From positions 523,931 to 587,930 of the forward strand of contig NZ_JAAORE010000003.1 in NCBI RefSeq assembly GCF_017696175.1: a stretch of 64,000 nucleotides of DNA, in the 5' to 3' direction. Shown here in pieces: positions 9,716 to 19,063 of this stretch. Position numbers and translations under genes: made by a program. The DNA is from Prochlorococcus marinus XMU1404 (lineage in GTDB: Bacteria > Cyanobacteriota > Cyanobacteriia > PCC-6307 > Cyanobiaceae). A model generated the notes under the pieces. It saw only the letters and a program-made list of their open reading frames with translations. It was not told where the DNA came from and made no database searches. Every line of letters begins with the position of its first letter. The stretch's first letter is position 1.

Positions 9716-10414
9716 TTATTTTTCAGAAGCTAAATTTCTTAATTCTGCGAGGAAAGCATTAGGTCCTCTACCTTGAAAGTAAGAGAGTTTTTTTGAAGCC
9801 TCATATAAATCAAGTAGTTCTCCATCTAATTCTTCTGCCGTATAATCTCTAATTCCTGCTATTACCTCGGCAAAGCGTTCTCTACGGGTAGATTTATTGA
9901 CAGCATAAGCTTCCATTACTTGAATTTTACATGATCTCCAAGCCTTATTTTGACAAAAATGCACTGATAAAGCATCACTTAATGCAGAAGCCTCTTCATC
10001 TTCAATGTACCAATCAAAAGATGAAGGAAGAGATTTTAATCCTGAAAAAATCTCAAATAACTCTCCGGCCGTCAAAGGATGACCTGAATCATTTTTCAAG
10101 GGCAATGCAGACTCTTGTAAAGATTTCCATAACTCTGGGTAGTCACTTTCCAAACGATCCCTGATTTTCTCTATACCCTGATCAAGAATCGTATTAACTT
10201 GAGCTAAAGCAAGAAAAACTTCAGGGCCTGGCGAAGATAACTTCCCATTTCTAAGATTAGAAATTTGCGAATTATGAACTTTACCTAAATCGAGAATCTC
10301 AGAAAGTAATGGTAAAACCCTATGTGACCAACCGTTCCTCTCATGCCAGAGGTGTATCAAATGAGCCATAGCCCTTCGACCTTTAGATAATTTATCGCGA
10401 TATCCTAGACTCAC
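9716..10414 (-). CDS. HTH-like cyanobacterial protein of unknown function
   Basis: A 232-aa protein that I cannot assign to a named function. Residues about 35-75 (ILDLGKVHNSQISNLRNGK, then SSPGPEVFLALAQVN) resemble an XRE-type helix-turn-helix in which HNSQISNLRNG would be the recognition helix. The remainder is mostly helical and ends FQGRGPNAFLAELRNLA. The start is GTG. It is first in the run leading to the PLP lyase and gcvH-gcvP and is divergent from the desaturase gene, so a DNA-binding regulator of either side is possible. Direct evidence is limited to the HTH resemblance. Confidence 0.75.
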   Translation of the reverse strand: MSLGYRDKLSKGRRAMAHLIHLWHERNGWSHRVLPLLSEILDLGKVHNSQISNLRNGKLSSPGPEVFLALAQVNTILDQGIEKIRDRLESDYPELWKSLQESALPLKNDSGHPLTAGELFEIFSGLKSLPSSFDWYIEDEEASALSDALSVHFCQNKAWRSCKIQVMEAYAVNKSTRRERFAEVIAGIRDYTAEELDGELLDLYEASKKLSYFQGRGPNAFLAELRNLASEK

Positions 10415-10467
10415 AGATAATTAAACTTATCAATAGTATAGTATGATAATATTACATATCGGTAATT

Positions 10468-10485
10468 TTGAAAACAGTTTTTCAA
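10468..10485. promoter_or_regulatory. inverted repeat just before the desaturase start
   Basis: TTGAAAA (10468-10474) and TTTTCAA (10479-10485) form a perfect 7-bp inverted repeat with a 4-nt spacer, ending 4 bp before the desaturase ATG at 10490. It lies in the 75-bp divergent spacer shared with the HTH-like gene. It could be an operator or a 5' UTR hairpin that masks the ribosome site. In such AT-rich DNA, chance is also possible. Confidence 0.35.
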
Positions 10486-10489
10486 TATC

Positions 10490-11428
10490 ATGAACTCAGT
10501 AATTTTCCAAGAAACAGCAAAATTAAAAAAACCTGTTCCAGCTGAAAAAGTTATAGAACTTTCCGAAAAATTATTAGAACCTTCAAGCCATTCAAAAAAA
10601 TATCCTCCAAGACTACATAAAACTTGGGGAACAATTGTTTTCATGGTTGCAATTCATATTCTTTCTCTTATAGCTTTACAACCAAAGTTTTGGAGTCTCT
10701 CTGCAGTCATATCATTATTATTTTTTTACTGGGTGACTGCTTGTTTAGGGGTAACACTTGGTTATCACAGATTGTTATCACACAGATCGTTCATTGTTCC
10801 AAGATGGTTAGAAAGATTTTTCGCTACCTGTGGAGCTATAAGTTGCCAGCATGGTCCTATTGATTGGGTGGGTTTGCATAGGCATCACCACTCTTTTTCA
10901 GATACAGAAGTAGATCATCACAACAGCAAAAAAGGGTTTTGGTGGAGTCATATGGGTTGGATGTTCAAAGACGTTGAAGCATTAAAAACTGTTCCAAAAC
11001 TAAGCGCAGATTTAATTAAAGATCCATACTATAGATTTCTAAATAAATATTTTTTATTTTTACAAATTCCTATTGGACTTTCTTTGTATGCAATAGGGCA
11101 AAAATTAGGAGTTGGAGGTTGGTCTTTGGTGCTATGGGGAATTCCATTGAGGCTTGTGGTTGTATATCACATAACTTGGCTAGTAAATTCGGCTACTCAT
11201 TGTTGGGGCAAAGCGCCATTTGAAAGTGGTGATTCATCGAAAAACAATGCGTGGGTTGCTGCACTAACATTTGGAGAGGGTTGGCATAATAACCATCATG
11301 CATTTCCTAATTCAGCAAAACAAGGATTATTTAGAGGTCAAATAGATATCACTTGGGAACATATTAAGATTCTTGCGAAATTAGGTCTTGCAAAAAAAAT
11401 AAAGTTACCCTCTAGGTCTTATTATTAA
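10490..11428 (+). CDS. acyl-lipid fatty acid desaturase (delta-9 type)
   Basis: Membrane di-iron desaturase that introduces a double bond into lipid-bound fatty acids, adjusting thylakoid fluidity. The 312-aa protein shows all three histidine boxes: H93RLLSH98, H130RHHH134 and H266NNHH270. Hydrophobic spans lie at about residues 48-64, 70-90 and 185-230. The spacing and the [11 protein letters not shown] and [15 protein letters not shown] motifs fit the cyanobacterial DesC (delta-9) group rather than the longer DesA/DesB types. It is divergent from the HTH-like gene and is followed 20 bp later by rplI. Confidence 0.92.
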   Translation: MNSVIFQETAKLKKPVPAEKVIELSEKLLEPSSHSKKYPPRLHKTWGTIVFMVAIHILSLIALQPKFWSLSAVISLLFFYWVTACLGVTLGYHRLLSHRSFIVPRWLERFFATCGAISCQHGPIDWVGLHRHHHSFSDTEVDHHNSKKGFWWSHMGWMFKDVEALKTVPKLSADLIKDPYYRFLNKYFLFLQIPIGLSLYAIGQKLGVGGWSLVLWGIPLRLVVVYHITWLVNSATHCWGKAPFESGDSSKNNAWVAALTFGEGWHNNHHAFPNSAKQGLFRGQIDITWEHIKILAKLGLAKKIKLPSRSYY

Positions 11429-11448
11429 TTATATTGTTCAATATTTTT

Positions 11449-11904
11449 ATGGCTAAAAAAGTACAAGTCGCATTAACTGAATCAATCAGCTCACTTGGTA
11501 AAGAGGGAGATTTAGTTGAAGTAGCACCAGGATACGCAAGAAATTTTCTCTTACCTTATGGCAAGGCAATGAATGTAACACCAGCAGTTCTAAAACAAAT
11601 TGAAAGGAAAAAAGAAAAAGAAAAAGTTGCTGCTGAAAAATTGAAACAAGAAGCTTTAGATTTTCAAACTGCATTATCAACAATTGGCAGATTCACTATT
11701 AAAAAACAAGTTGGAGAAGATGGTGTGCTTTTTGGAACAGTTACCAATGGGGACGTTGCCGAAGCAATAAAAGCAGCAACAAAAAAAGAAATTGATAGAA
11801 GAAACATCACAGTTCCTGATATTCATAATTTAGGTTCATTTACTGCAAAAATAAAATTACATCAAGAAGTAAATGCAGAAGTAAATATTGAAGTAACAAG
11901 TTAA
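11449..11904 (+). CDS. rplI: 50S ribosomal protein L9
   Basis: Large-subunit protein at the base of the L1 stalk. From the ATG at 11449 it is 151 aa. A TTG five codons upstream (11434) is in frame, but homology starts at [11 protein letters not shown], so the ATG is preferred. It has the L9 N-terminal domain ([25 protein letters not shown]), a long Lys/Glu-rich connecting helix (residues about 47-70) and the C-terminal domain with [19 protein letters not shown]. The order rplI-dnaB is common in bacteria and is seen here too. Confidence 0.97.
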   Translation: MAKKVQVALTESISSLGKEGDLVEVAPGYARNFLLPYGKAMNVTPAVLKQIERKKEKEKVAAEKLKQEALDFQTALSTIGRFTIKKQVGEDGVLFGTVTNGDVAEAIKAATKKEIDRRNITVPDIHNLGSFTAKIKLHQEVNAEVNIEVTS

Positions 11905-11962
11905 TCAATTTGTTGCATTATTTTGAAAAGTAGCCAGAGTATATATCTAAGCAATTAAAGAT

Positions 11963-13345
11963 ATGGTTTCGGTACCTTTTCCAAATAATGGGCAAAATAA
12001 AAACTTTAAAAAAGATTTTAATAGTGAAAATAATGGGTTAGTCCCGCCTCAAAACGTTCAAGCAGAGGAAGCAGTTCTTGGTGGCATACTTCTTGATCCA
12101 GACGCGATCGGAAGAATTGCAGACTTAATTAAACCTGAAGCTTTTTATATAAATGCCCATCAAGAGATTTATAGAACAGCATTAATGTTGCATACCCAGG
12201 GTAAACCAACTGATTTAACATCAATGAGTGCTTGGTTAGCAGATAATGGATCACTAGAAAAAATTGGAGGGAACAGCAAACTAGTAGAACTAGTTGAAAA
12301 TGTTTCCTCTACAGCTTCCATAGAACAAGTTGCTAATTTAATTAACGACAAATTCATGAGAAGGCAACTTATAAGATCTGGAAATGAGGTGGTTCAACTA
12401 GGTTTTGATCAGACTCAAGATACTAATGAAGTTCTAGATAAAGCGGAGCAAAAAATATTTGAAATCAGTCAAGAAAAACCTTCAAAAGGTCTTACTCAAG
12501 CAGCTGAAATCCTTACAAGTACTTTCAATGAAATAGAGTCCAGATCATTAGGTACTTCAGTAGCTGGAATTCCTGTAAATTTTTACGACCTTGATGCGAT
12601 GACCCAAGGCTTTCAAAGAAGTGATTTAATAATCGTTGCTGGAAGACCTTCAATGGGGAAAACTTCAATGGTTCTTAATTTGGCTAAGAATGTAGCACAA
12701 TCTCAAGATCTACCTGTTTGTGTGTTTAGCCTTGAAATGAGTAAAGAACAGTTGACATATAGATTACTTTCAATGGAAGTTGGAATCGAGAGTGGCAGGC
12801 TAAGAACAGGAAGATTACAGCAAGATGAATGGCCTTTACTTGGAGAAGGTATCAATTCACTAGGTCAATTACCAATATTTATAGATGACAAACCTAACTT
12901 AAGTGTTTTAGAGATGAGATCTCTGTGCAGAAGATTAATAGCTGAACAAAAAAAAGAATTAGGATTAATTGTGATTGATTACCTCCAATTGATGGAAGGA
13001 TCAACCCCTGATAATAGGGTGCAAGAACTTTCACGAATAACAAGAGGCCTTAAAAGCATGGCTAGGGAATTAAAAGTGCCCGTAGTAGCTTTATCTCAGC
13101 TTAGTAGAGGAGTAGAATCTAGAACAAATAAAAGGCCAATGTTAAGCGATCTGAGAGAATCAGGATCTATTGAACAAGATGCCGATTTAGTATTAATGAT
13201 TTATAGAGACGAATACTATAATCCAGAGACTGAAGATAGAGGAATTACAGAGATCATTGTCACTAAACATAGAAATGGACCCGTGGGAACTGTTAAATTA
13301 TTATTTGAACCTCAATTCACGAGATTTAGGAATTTAGCTAATTAA
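11963..13345 (+). CDS. dnaB: replicative DNA helicase DnaB
   Basis: Hexameric helicase that unwinds DNA at the replication fork. It is 460 aa with no intein, although inteins are frequent in cyanobacterial DnaB. The N-terminal primase-interaction domain ([15 protein letters not shown]) is followed by the RecA-like domain with Walker A GRPSMGKT at 227-234, Walker [11 protein letters not shown] near 335-345, and the [10 protein letters not shown] and [16 protein letters not shown] motifs. It starts with ATG 58 bp after rplI and is followed 13 bp later by mnmG. Confidence 0.98.
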   Translation: MVSVPFPNNGQNKNFKKDFNSENNGLVPPQNVQAEEAVLGGILLDPDAIGRIADLIKPEAFYINAHQEIYRTALMLHTQGKPTDLTSMSAWLADNGSLEKIGGNSKLVELVENVSSTASIEQVANLINDKFMRRQLIRSGNEVVQLGFDQTQDTNEVLDKAEQKIFEISQEKPSKGLTQAAEILTSTFNEIESRSLGTSVAGIPVNFYDLDAMTQGFQRSDLIIVAGRPSMGKTSMVLNLAKNVAQSQDLPVCVFSLEMSKEQLTYRLLSMEVGIESGRLRTGRLQQDEWPLLGEGINSLGQLPIFIDDKPNLSVLEMRSLCRRLIAEQKKELGLIVIDYLQLMEGSTPDNRVQELSRITRGLKSMARELKVPVVALSQLSRGVESRTNKRPMLSDLRESGSIEQDADLVLMIYRDEYYNPETEDRGITEIIVTKHRNGPVGTVKLLFEPQFTRFRNLAN

Positions 13346-13358
13346 ATCGATCCTAATA

Positions 13359-15326
13359 ATGCAAGATCATCAATCAAAAAATGAATCTTTCGACATTATC
13401 GTCATTGGAGGAGGGCATGCGGGATGTGAAGCAGCTATAACAACAGCAAAATTAGGTTTTTCTACAGCCTTATTCACAATCAATTTAGATAGGATTGCTT
13501 GGCAACCGTGCAACCCTGCAGTTGGGGGACCAGCAAAAAGTCAGTTGGTGCATGAAGTTGATGCATTAGGAGGCATTATTGGGAAATTAGCTGATGAGAC
13601 AGCAATCCAAAAAAGAATATTAAATGCGAGTAGAGGGCCAGCTGTATGGGCATTAAGAGCACAAACAGATAAAAGAGAATACTCCAAAAAAATGATCGAA
13701 ATACTACAAAATACAGATAATTTATCTTTGAAAGAAGCAATGATTACTGAACTAGATATTGAAAAAACTGAAGAAATTGGATTGAACTCAAAAAAAATTG
13801 TAAAAAAAAGAATAAAGGGTGTTAAAACATTTTTTGGTAGTTATTATTCAGCGAAATCAGTCATCATAACGGCTGGTACTTTTTTAGAAGGCAAAATATG
13901 GATAGGCAATAAATCAATGTCAGCTGGTAGATCGGGCGAACAAGCAGCACAAGGTCTTACTCAAAATTTGCACGAAATTGGTATCAAAACAGAACGTTTA
14001 AAAACAGGCACTCCAGCAAGAGTTGATAAAAGAAGTATCAGTTTTGATGAATTAGATATTCAACCTAGTACTGCAGCAGATAAATATTTTTCATTTGACC
14101 CAGATATCAAAAATAATATGCCCCAAGTTAGTTGTCATATCACAAGAACAACTTCTCAAACACATCAACTAATTCGAGACAATTTACATTTAACACCCAT
14201 TTATGGAGGTTTTATTGAAAGTAAAGGGCCAAGATATTGTCCATCAATTGAAGATAAAATCGTTAAATTCGCTGATAAAGAATCACATCAAATTTTCTTA
14301 GAACCAGAAGGAATTAATACTCCCGAAATATATGTTCAAGGATTCTCTACAGGTTTACCAGAAAATATTCAACTAGAACTTTTAAGAACCTTGCCTGGAT
14401 TAAGTGAATGTAAAATGTTGCGACCAGCATATGCTGTCGAGTATGACTATATACCTGCAACACAGCTCCAAACATCACTCGAAACGAAAGAAATTGAATA
14501 TTTATATAGCGCTGGACAAATTAATGGAACTACTGGTTATGAAGAAGCAGCAGCACAAGGATTGGTTGCAGGAGTCAATGCGACAAGAAAAATAAACAAA
14601 AAAGATCCAATAATCTTCACTAGAGAAAGCAGCTATATAGGAACAATGATCAATGATTTAATTACTAAAGATCTAAAGGAACCATACAGAGTTCTTACTA
14701 GTAGGAGTGAATATAGATTAACTCTTAGAGGAGATAATGCAGATAGGAGATTAACCCCATTAGGTTATCAAATAGGGCTGATTGATGAAAAAAGATGGTC
14801 GGACTATCAACAAAAAATGAAGGTCCTCGAAGAAGAGAAATTAAGATTAAAAAACACCCGTTTAAAAAATACAGATGAAATAGCAAAAAAAATAGAATTA
14901 GACACGGGATCCAAAATCAAAGGCTCAACAACTTTGAAAGAACTTTTAAAAAGACCAAACTTTCATTATTCAGATCTAATTAAATATGATTTATCTAAAA
15001 AAAATCTGGCTTCTTCAATACAAGAAGGTGTTGAAATAGATATTAAATATGAGGGTTACCTCAAAAGACAAAACAATAACATTGAACAAATAAATCGTCA
15101 AAGCTGTAAATCTCTGCCTCAAGAAATAAATTATGAAAAGATAGATACATTATCTTTAGAAGCTAGAGAAAATTTGAATAAGATAAAGCCAAAAAATTTT
15201 GGAGATGCCTCAAAAATTCCTGGGGTTAGCAAAGCTGACTTAACTGCATTACTTGTTTGGCTAAAAATAAGAGAGATAAGAAAAGAAAAGTCAAATATTT
15301 TTGCTAAAAAAAAGTTATCATCGTAA
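13359..15326 (+). CDS. mnmG: tRNA uridine-5-carboxymethylaminomethyl modification enzyme MnmG
   Basis: With MnmE it modifies U34 of several tRNAs to cmnm5U. It is 655 aa, close to the usual 620-650. The N-terminal FAD-binding [12 protein letters not shown] (about 15-26) is followed by [55 protein letters not shown] and the C-terminal [13 protein letters not shown] segments typical of GidA/MnmG. It is adjacent to dnaB on the same strand and 9 bp before the chorismate lyase gene. Confidence 0.98.
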   Translation: MQDHQSKNESFDIIVIGGGHAGCEAAITTAKLGFSTALFTINLDRIAWQPCNPAVGGPAKSQLVHEVDALGGIIGKLADETAIQKRILNASRGPAVWALRAQTDKREYSKKMIEILQNTDNLSLKEAMITELDIEKTEEIGLNSKKIVKKRIKGVKTFFGSYYSAKSVIITAGTFLEGKIWIGNKSMSAGRSGEQAAQGLTQNLHEIGIKTERLKTGTPARVDKRSISFDELDIQPSTAADKYFSFDPDIKNNMPQVSCHITRTTSQTHQLIRDNLHLTPIYGGFIESKGPRYCPSIEDKIVKFADKESHQIFLEPEGINTPEIYVQGFSTGLPENIQLELLRTLPGLSECKMLRPAYAVEYDYIPATQLQTSLETKEIEYLYSAGQINGTTGYEEAAAQGLVAGVNATRKINKKDPIIFTRESSYIGTMINDLITKDLKEPYRVLTSRSEYRLTLRGDNADRRLTPLGYQIGLIDEKRWSDYQQKMKVLEEEKLRLKNTRLKNTDEIAKKIELDTGSKIKGSTTLKELLKRPNFHYSDLIKYDLSKKNLASSIQEGVEIDIKYEGYLKRQNNNIEQINRQSCKSLPQEINYEKIDTLSLEARENLNKIKPKNFGDASKIPGVSKADLTALLVWLKIREIRKEKSNIFAKKKLSS

Positions 15327-15335
15327 AAGCAATCT

Positions 15336-15950
15336 GTGAGAGTACTGAATAATAAACTTTTTAAATCCCCAAAAATATTATGGGAAGAAAAAGCATCTAC
15401 TTTTTTGGTGAAAAATTCACTCCCCAAAATATCTGGTCCATGGAAATTAATGCTGCTTGGAGATGGAAGTCCCACTAGACATCTACAACTATTAACTAAT
15501 CAAGAAACAAAAATTAAATTGATTTCAATGCAATTAGATCCTCTATTCAGTAAAGAGGGTCCTCAAGAATTGAATCAATTAAATGGCCCTTTAATTAGAA
15601 GACAAGTTTGGATTAAAAACAATAATAAACACTTAGCATGGGCTGAAAGTTGGTGGAATGCAGAACAAGTGAGTGAAAATCTAAAAGCCAAAGAAGAACC
15701 AATTTGGAAAAATTTAACGCAAGACAGATCAGAATTATTTAGAGAAGTTGACCGAATTTCACTTGTTAATTCAAAATGGTTAGAAGATCAATTTTGTTTT
15801 AAAGGTCCATTCTGGTCAAGAAATTACAGATTTTTTCGTGACAAAAAGCCTCTCACAATTATTAGGGAGGTTTTCAATCCACATTTAGAAAGCTTACTAG
15901 GTTCTTCTGGAATTAAAGAATTTGCAAGTCTATACTCTTCTTCTTCTTGA
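15336..15950 (+). CDS. chorismate lyase-like protein (Ycf21/DUF98 family)
   Basis: Likely removes pyruvate from chorismate to give 4-hydroxybenzoate, the head-group precursor for plastoquinone in cyanobacteria. The 204-aa protein has GPWKLMLLGDGSPTRHLQ (about 37-54), IRRQVWIK and a WAESWW segment near residue 105, which resemble the UbiC-like core of the DUF98 family. GTG start. It follows mnmG by 9 bp. Its 3' end overlaps the convergent gene by 21 bp. The family call rests on motif resemblance only. Confidence 0.7.
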   Translation: MRVLNNKLFKSPKILWEEKASTFLVKNSLPKISGPWKLMLLGDGSPTRHLQLLTNQETKIKLISMQLDPLFSKEGPQELNQLNGPLIRRQVWIKNNNKHLAWAESWWNAEQVSENLKAKEEPIWKNLTQDRSELFREVDRISLVNSKWLEDQFCFKGPFWSRNYRFFRDKKPLTIIREVFNPHLESLLGSSGIKEFASLYSSSS

Positions 15951-16493
15951 TCTGGGAAGATTTCTTGATTTTGATTGAACTTTTTGGTTTAGTTGATCTC
16001 TTGATATATTATTCTCTTTTTCTGAAGATCTTTGCCATCTTTCAACTTTGAAATCCATTTCATCTGGCCAATTATCGTCTTTAATCTCTTTCCCATAAGG
16101 TAATTTTTTTTGCTCAGTTGTCTGTAAATCTTTTGGTTGCCTTAAAGATATTGCCTCTAAAGGTCTTTTCGAATGCGTTTTAGTAGATTCATAAGAATTT
16201 GATTCTCTAGTAAATGTCTTCATATCACTTTCATCATCGTAAAAATTATCATCATTCCAATCATCATTATCTTCATCAAAAAATAAATCCACTTTTTCAG
16301 ATACCCATCTTCCTACTTTTTTAACGCTCTTACTTGTTATTCCTTGAAAATCTGAGTTCCTTGTTTTACCTGGTCTAGCTCCAGATACTCCATCAACGAA
16401 TTGTTTTCCAGTTTGAAAAATTTTATCAACTTGTTTATCAACAATATTTCTATCAAAACTATTTCTAAAATTCCTAATTCTCCTTGAATCCAT
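15930..16493 (-). CDS. hypothetical acidic and Arg-rich protein, 187 aa
   Basis: I do not recognise a domain. The N-terminus is basic (MDSRRIRNFRNSFDRN) and includes SGARPGKTRNSDFQG. A strongly acidic run of Asp, Glu and Asn lies at about residues 72-90 (FFDEDNDDWNDDNFYDDE). The C-terminus ends in RSRRRRV. The mix of acidic and basic low-complexity regions suggests a largely disordered protein that may bind nucleic acid or another protein. It overlaps the chorismate lyase gene tail-to-tail by 21 bp and lies downstream of the SprT-like gene on the same strand. Confidence 0.7.
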   Translation of the reverse strand: MDSRRIRNFRNSFDRNIVDKQVDKIFQTGKQFVDGVSGARPGKTRNSDFQGITSKSVKKVGRWVSEKVDLFFDEDNDDWNDDNFYDDESDMKTFTRESNSYESTKTHSKRPLEAISLRQPKDLQTTEQKKLPYGKEIKDDNWPDEMDFKVERWQRSSEKENNISRDQLNQKVQSKSRNLPRSRRRRV

Positions 16494-16578
16494 AAATTAT
16501 TGTGCTTTTTAAATTATAAATTACATTAAAAAAATAAATAATTCCAAATATAGAAACAAAAACACATCTTAATTATTT

Positions 16579-17106
16579 CTAATCAAACAAAATTAAACAC
16601 TTTTTATTCCATGATCCATTAAAGAAATTTACACAACATTTTTTACAGGCTATATTCTTTATTCTTTTTCTATAAAAAAATTTCTCCCCACAATTTTGAC
16701 AAGTTCCTATATATTTTAATTCTCTCCTTTCTATAGGAAATGAGTGCCTAACAGCAATTTGAAAATTCTTCTCTTTCGCATTAATTTCATGCATCTTTTC
16801 TAAGAAATTTGGACCATGTATTTCATTTTTCTTTAATATCCTATCTACCCATGCATGAATCATTTCATGACATAAAGTACTGTTTATTTCACTATTGGAT
16901 AATTTACTCAAGATAGGTTTTGATAAGATAATTTCAGAATCTACAAGACCATTAATTCGTTTTCTTTTATAAAAACCAGCAGTAGTTTTTAATCTATTAT
17001 CACTCCATCTAACTTTTACTAAAGGTTGATTATTAACCGTTAAAGAATTTTCAAAATATAGGCTATTAAATCTATGAAATAATGGTAAAAGAGGAATTAT
17101 AGGCAT
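16579..17106 (-). CDS. SprT-like zinc metalloprotease
   Basis: A 175-aa protein with the zincin motif H80EMIH84, a third likely ligand H97 (IHGPNFLEKM), and a C-terminal zinc ribbon with C136xxC139 and C154xxC157. This is the SprT architecture. Eukaryotic relatives (Spartan) digest DNA-protein crosslinks; the bacterial role is poorly known. No signal peptide is seen, so it should be cytoplasmic. It is divergent from the small membrane protein gene, with a phage-type DNA ligase beyond that. Family membership is clear; the repair role is inference. Confidence 0.88.
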   Translation of the reverse strand: MPIIPLLPLFHRFNSLYFENSLTVNNQPLVKVRWSDNRLKTTAGFYKRKRINGLVDSEIILSKPILSKLSNSEINSTLCHEMIHAWVDRILKKNEIHGPNFLEKMHEINAKEKNFQIAVRHSFPIERRELKYIGTCQNCGEKFFYRKRIKNIACKKCCVNFFNGSWNKKCLILFD

Positions 17107-17190
17107 TATGGATTAAAAATAATATTATTTTGACAAAAAAGCCATCAAAAACGATTTCTTTTCTTAAAGTAATAAAAAACTTAAATTAAC

Positions 17191-17610
17191 ATGGATGCAA
17201 CATTAGTTAAAGATATCGGAATTAAAGCATTATTAGTTGGCGGAGCAGTACTAGTTTCATTTTGGACTTTTAATGCAGTCAAATTAGTTATAAGCGCCAG
17301 AGGAATTAATCCACTAGTTAGAAAGTTTTTTGATCAAATAGCTGCTGGCAGAATTGACGCAGCTTATGGTTTGACTACAAAAACTTATAAAACTCATGTT
17401 AAACGCCAAGACTTTCTTAAATTTTTAGCTAGTTTAAATCTCAATAAATACAGAAATTTAAAATCAGGAAGACCTAGAGTTCAAGAAGATCAAATCATAA
17501 TAACTTTGAATTTAAAATCTGAAGACAAACAAGATGAGCTCCCATTAGATTTTACTTTCGCAAAAACTGACAATGATTGGAAAATAGACAGAATAGCTAA
17601 AGTTAATTAA
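17191..17610 (+). CDS. membrane-anchored protein with an NTF2-like C-terminal region
   Basis: A 139-aa protein with one hydrophobic segment at about residues 11-36 (IKALLVGGAVLVSFWTFNAVKLVIS) and a soluble part. The latter runs FFDQIAAGRIDAAYGLTTKTYKTHVKRQDFLKFL and ends FTFAKTDNDWKIDRI. This pattern is reminiscent of DUF4864/DUF4878-type, NTF2-like folds often found outside the membrane. No catalytic residues are evident. It precedes the DNA ligase gene by 9 bp, so the two are probably cotranscribed, without an obvious functional link. Confidence 0.72.
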   Translation: MDATLVKDIGIKALLVGGAVLVSFWTFNAVKLVISARGINPLVRKFFDQIAAGRIDAAYGLTTKTYKTHVKRQDFLKFLASLNLNKYRNLKSGRPRVQEDQIIITLNLKSEDKQDELPLDFTFAKTDNDWKIDRIAKVN

Positions 17611-17619
17611 TAATTTCTT

Positions 17620-18948
17620 GTGAGGCAAAAAGAATTGTTTAAAGAAGAAATAATACATCAATTAGAATTACACCCAAGTAGATTAGATAAAGAAAAAATC
17701 ATCTCAGAAGCAATGGAAGAAGGTCTAGATGATTTTTTTGAAGGTATCCGTATGGCACTTGATCCATTAGTAACTTTTGGTGTAAAAATTGTTCCTGAGA
17801 AAGAGTCTGAAAAAAGTCAAAATTTTTTATGGGAAGATTTTAGAAAATTAGCCAATAAGCTTATTCAAAGAGAACTTACTGGTCACGCTGCTCGAGATGC
17901 AATTCTTACGGCTATGGAATCTGCAACAAAAGAAGAGTGGAATGGATTTTATAGACGAGTTTTAATTAAAGATCTTAGATGTGGTGTATCTGAAAAAACA
18001 ATCAACAAGATAGCAAAGAAATTTCCCAAATATGCTATTCCTATTTTTTCTTGTCCTTTAGCTCATGATAGTGCAAATCATGAAAAAAAAATGATAGGAA
18101 AAAAGCAAATTGAAATCAAATTAGATGGTGTACGCGTCTTAACTATAATTAGACAAAATAAAGTAGAAATGTTTTCTCGTAATGGGAAACAATTCCATAA
18201 TTTTGGTCATATTATCTCAGAAATAGAAAACGTCTTAAAAGAAAACCCAGCGCCTTATGACTTAGTACTCGATGGTGAAGTAATGAGCGCTAACTTTCAA
18301 GATTTAATGAAACAGGTACATAGAAAAGATGGCAAACAAACCAAAGACGCTGTTCTCCACTTATTTGACTTATGTCCCCTTGAAAACTTTCAAAAAGGGA
18401 GATGGGAAACTAGTCAAACAAAAAGAAGTTTTTTAGTAAAAGAATGGGTAGCAAAACATTCTATGCTTCTAAAACATATACAAACACTTGAATGGGAAAA
18501 TGTAGATCTCGACACTATTGAGGGACAAAAAAGATTTGTAGATCTGAATAAATCCGCTGTGGAAGGTGGATATGAAGGAGTAATGATTAAAGATCCTGAT
18601 GCTACGTATGAATGTAAAAGAACACACAGTTGGTTAAAAGCAAAACCTTTCATTGAAGTCACTTTAAAAGTTGTTTCGGTTGAGGAAGGGACAGGTCGCA
18701 ATAAAGGTAGACTGGGAGCAATTCTGGTAGAAGGAGAAGATGATGGATATGAATACAGTCTTAGTTGCGGAAGCGGATTTAGTGATATACAACGTGAAGA
18801 ATATTGGTCAAAACGTAATCATCTAGTTGGTCAACTTGTAGAAATCAGAGCTGATGCTAAAACCAAATCAAAGGATGCTATGGCTTTTAGTCTTAGGTTT
18901 CCTAGATTCAAATGCTTTAGAGGATTAGAATCTGGAGAAAAAATTTAA
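17620..18948 (+). CDS. ATP-dependent DNA ligase, phage T4 gp30-like
   Basis: Seals DNA nicks using ATP. The 442-aa protein has the nucleotidyltransferase motifs in order: motif I K167LDGVR172 (adenylated lysine), motif III LDGE 217-220, motif IV EGVMIK 319-324 and motif V WLKAKP 338-343, followed by an OB-fold-like C-terminus (LKVVSVEEGTGRNKGRLGAILVEG). The N-terminal region (RELTGHAARDAIL, then LIKDLRCGVS) resembles the same region of T4 gp30 as I remember it. Bacterial replication normally uses NAD-dependent LigA, so this is an extra, probably phage-derived repair ligase. GTG start, 9 bp after the membrane protein gene. No phage genes surround it and base composition matches the neighbours, suggesting old acquisition. 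Confidence 0.92.
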   Translation: MRQKELFKEEIIHQLELHPSRLDKEKIISEAMEEGLDDFFEGIRMALDPLVTFGVKIVPEKESEKSQNFLWEDFRKLANKLIQRELTGHAARDAILTAMESATKEEWNGFYRRVLIKDLRCGVSEKTINKIAKKFPKYAIPIFSCPLAHDSANHEKKMIGKKQIEIKLDGVRVLTIIRQNKVEMFSRNGKQFHNFGHIISEIENVLKENPAPYDLVLDGEVMSANFQDLMKQVHRKDGKQTKDAVLHLFDLCPLENFQKGRWETSQTKRSFLVKEWVAKHSMLLKHIQTLEWENVDLDTIEGQKRFVDLNKSAVEGGYEGVMIKDPDATYECKRTHSWLKAKPFIEVTLKVVSVEEGTGRNKGRLGAILVEGEDDGYEYSLSCGSGFSDIQREEYWSKRNHLVGQLVEIRADAKTKSKDAMAFSLRFPRFKCFRGLESGEKI

Positions 18949-19063
18949 ATTTTAAAAAATGCTATTCAACAAAGTAGTTAATTAAAAATGTGGTTTTTAA
19001 TTAAAAACTTAAATTCTTAGCTATAAAATATAAGAATAATTATCAAGACTTTTAGCGAGACTT

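Noticed and set aside
10411..10644. 77-aa minus-strand frame across the desaturase start
   Set aside because: Covers the divergent promoter region and the real desaturase N-terminus; unlikely to be coding.
15131..15475. 114-aa minus-strand frame spanning the mnmG and chorismate lyase junction
   Set aside because: Both plus-strand genes are well supported across it; the frame has no recognisable features.
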